Assembly (NCBI GenBank): GCA_007120915.1
Contig: SKMT01000099.1
Location: 1 to 6,727 of the forward strand
DNA from: Myxococcales bacterium
GTDB lineage: Bacteria > Myxococcota_A > Bradymonadia > Bradymonadales > Bradymonadaceae
DNA: 6,727 bases
Direction of reading: 5' to 3'
Shown here: positions 5,201 to 6,727 of the stretch, piece after piece
Position numbering within the stretch: position 1 is the stretch's first letter
Layout of the letters: each line of letters starts with the position of its first letter
Notes under the pieces: model-generated
Told to the model about the DNA's origin: nothing
Database searches by the model: none
What the model saw: only the letters and a program-made list of their open reading frames with translations
Translations under genes and position numbers: made by a program

Positions 5201-6727
5201 TTACCAACCGAGAAATTCGATGTCGATGACGCGCATATTCTCACTACCGCCGTAAGAGCCGGAGTCGAACCCGTAGATGCGCACCGACTCCATTTCATCA
5301 TCGTCTTCAATATCCCCTTCAAAGGCGACCAGCACTTCGGGAGTCAACTCGAAGCTGCGACTCAGGTTGGTGTTTTCGTCCTCCAACTGAATCGCTTCCG
5401 GCAGCTTCGCGAGCGTTCCGTCGTCAAATTCGGCGACGACCTGAACTTGCTCGGGGCCGGTGGTCGTACGCCGAAACTGGGCATCGACCTCGATCAGTTC
5501 GTAGTCGCTGAACTCATCGGAGTTGAATTCAAAGAATTCGAGGTCGTCGAACTCATCGATGTCGTCGTGGACGTCATCGTCATCGTAGACCTCATCACCG
5601 GGAGGAAACTGGTCGCTGGTCACCCAGTAGCCTTCGGCTGCCCAGTGGGTGCCACCACCAAAGAAGGTACTGGTTCCGACGGGATCGTCCTGATCTCCCG
5701 TACTAAACCGGGCCCAGCCGTCGCCGACCGGCGGATCCAGCAGACGGTCTTCTTCGTCCTCGGCATCGAAGTCCCAGTGCAGGAAGGTTTCGAGTTCAAG
5801 GGTGACCTCCATGTGCCCGGCGTCGACGTCGCTGTCGTAATCCTGGAGTTCGACCATGCCTTCCAGCCCGCAGGTCACCCAGAACACCCCATCGTCGATG
5901 CTCATCCGATACAGATAGAAGTACTCACCGGGGTCAAGTTCGTCTTCGCCCAGTTCAGCGACGACGCGTTCGCGATCATCGTCGTCGAAGTCACCGTCGA
6001 TGTCGGCTTCGTACCACTGCCATGCATCGGGATCGTTGGGAGCTTCGTCGGCATCGACATCGCCGATGCCGAGTTCGGCGACGAAATCACCGGGAACCGG
6101 CTCATCGTCGTCATCGGTGACACCTTCGATCTCGAAGGTGCCGCCGAATTCGGTGGGATCGTCGTCGAACTCACGTTCGTAGGGACTGGCGGGAGCATCA
6201 GTGTCGCAGTAATCGAAGGGCTCATAGTCTCGACAGACCTCGAAGCTCGCCGGTTCCTGATCCTCCATTTGAACGGTCACCAGATAACCGCCGCCAAACC
6301 CGCAGTCGTGATCGACGTCAGCGTCCTCCAGATCTTCGACCGTAATATCAGCCACTTCGCCATCTTCACCGTCTTCGCCATCTTCACCGTCCTTGCCGTC
6401 GCACACGTAGGTTTCGACATCATCGGCATCATCAAACGAGAAGGTGATGTCCGTACCGTCGGCGCCGTCACACTCGGGATGGTCTTCGACGCGGTCGGTC
6501 TGGATGTCCGGAATCTCAACGCCTTCGGCTTCACCGTCTTCGCCATCACAGACGACAACGTCCGTGTCGGAATCCTCGAACGAAAAGGTGATGATCGACG
6601 CTTCGCCGGAACAATCGTCATGTTCGTCGACACGGTCGGTGCTCACATCGGGGGTCTCTCCGTCGACACCGTCGCAGATCACCGCTTCCGGTTCGCCGTC
6701 CACCAGAATATCGACACCGCCCTCGGG
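5201..6727 (-). CDS. Acidic secreted protein with Cys/DG repeats and Ig-like domain (N-terminus beyond right edge)
   Basis: The frame is open from the window edge to TAA at 5201-5203, giving 508 residues. A GTG at 6703 is internal, since coding continues upstream as PEGGVDIL, so the true start and any signal peptide are outside. Residues are numbered from the edge. About 27-165 hold three repeats: TDRVDEHDDC...ITFSF...VVCDGEDGE, then TDRVEDHPEC...ITFSF...YVCDGKDGE, then a diverged DVDHDC...YLVTV...FEVC. Each has two Cys, suggesting a disulfide per unit. A collagen-like DGEDGEDGEDGE run sits at 113-124. Residues about 195-290 form an Ig-like domain with GEYFYLYRMSIDDGVFW and a nearby Cys, a pattern I associate with Myxococcota-type secreted proteins. 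The remainder, to FLGW, looks beta-rich and is unrecognised. Asp and Glu are very abundant, implying a low pI and perhaps calcium binding or a saline habitat. Surface or extracellular location is inference. Confidence 0.85.
   Translation of the reverse strand, partial: PEGGVDILVDGEPEAVICDGVDGETPDVSTDRVDEHDDCSGEASIITFSFEDSDTDVVVCDGEDGEAEGVEIPDIQTDRVEDHPECDGADGTDITFSFDDADDVETYVCDGKDGEDGEDGEDGEVADITVEDLEDADVDHDCGFGGGYLVTVQMEDQEPASFEVCRDYEPFDYCDTDAPASPYEREFDDDPTEFGGTFEIEGVTDDDDEPVPGDFVAELGIGDVDADEAPNDPDAWQWYEADIDGDFDDDDRERVVAELGEDELDPGEYFYLYRMSIDDGVFWVTCGLEGMVELQDYDSDVDAGHMEVTLELETFLHWDFDAEDEEDRLLDPPVGDGWARFSTGDQDDPVGTSTFFGGGTHWAAEGYWVTSDQFPPGDEVYDDDDVHDDIDEFDDLEFFEFNSDEFSDYELIEVDAQFRRTTTGPEQVQVVAEFDDGTLAKLPEAIQLEDENTNLSRSFELTPEVLVAFEGDIEDDDEMESVRIYGFDSGSYGGSENMRVIDIEFLGW
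6359..6394. repeat. Two 18-bp tandem copies coding the DGEDGE run
   Basis: GCCATCTTCACCGTCTTC (6359-6376) is followed directly by GCCATCTTCACCGTCCTT (6377-6394), 16 of 18 bases alike, each made of two related 9-mers. On the minus strand they encode KDGEDGEDGEDG. The arrangement is typical of a slippage-prone collagen-like segment. Confidence 0.8.

Noticed and set aside
6701..6703. GTG as the true start of the acidic surface protein
   Set aside because: The frame is open and in character (PEGGVDIL) up to the window edge, there is no ribosome site, and no signal peptide follows the GTG.

Overview
The window (GC-rich, judged by eye) reads as accessory envelope and cell-surface DNA from a Gram-negative bacterium. 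Every gene I can support lies on the minus strand, so transcription runs from the right edge to the left. The strongest lineage hint is the protein at the right edge. It is very acidic, carries Cys/DG repeats, and has an Ig-like domain with a Y-x-Y-R-x-S-x-D-x-G motif that I associate with Myxococcota/Bradymonadota-type (former deltaproteobacterial) secreted proteins. That lineage call is inference, at about 50% confidence.

Layout in order of transcription. (1) 6727-5201: the C-terminal 508 residues of an acidic secreted protein, cut by the right edge. It has three ~45-residue repeats, a short collagen-like DGE run, an Ig-like domain and a beta-rich C-terminal region, and it ends at a strong intrinsic terminator (5147-5173). 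(2) 5115-2932: a polytopic membrane protein of 727 residues. It has about seven N-terminal membrane segments and a C-terminal sulfatase/alkaline-phosphatase-superfamily domain whose predicted nucleophile is Thr, not the Cys/Ser of true sulfatases. (3) 2931-2791: a spacer holding a heptanucleotide tandem repeat and the leader of the next gene. (4) 2790-1582, 1480-830 and 364-1: three tandem paralogues of a two-membrane-segment exported protein family that I cannot name. The first is full length (402 aa) and adds an N-terminal alpha/beta domain and a Pro/Glu/Gln repeat linker. The second (216 aa) lacks both. The third carries an in-frame amber stop after 85 codons, with homology continuing beyond it to the left edge, so it is most likely a pseudogene. 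(5) 829-365: a gene-free stretch between the second and third paralogues, holding GC-rich palindromes and a duplicated module typical of dispersed intergenic repeats.

No RNA gene, CRISPR array, transposase or phage gene is visible. The most unusual parts are the modular, decaying paralogue cluster and the palindromic repeat beside its broken member. The genes share export or membrane location, but nothing shown here ties them into one pathway.
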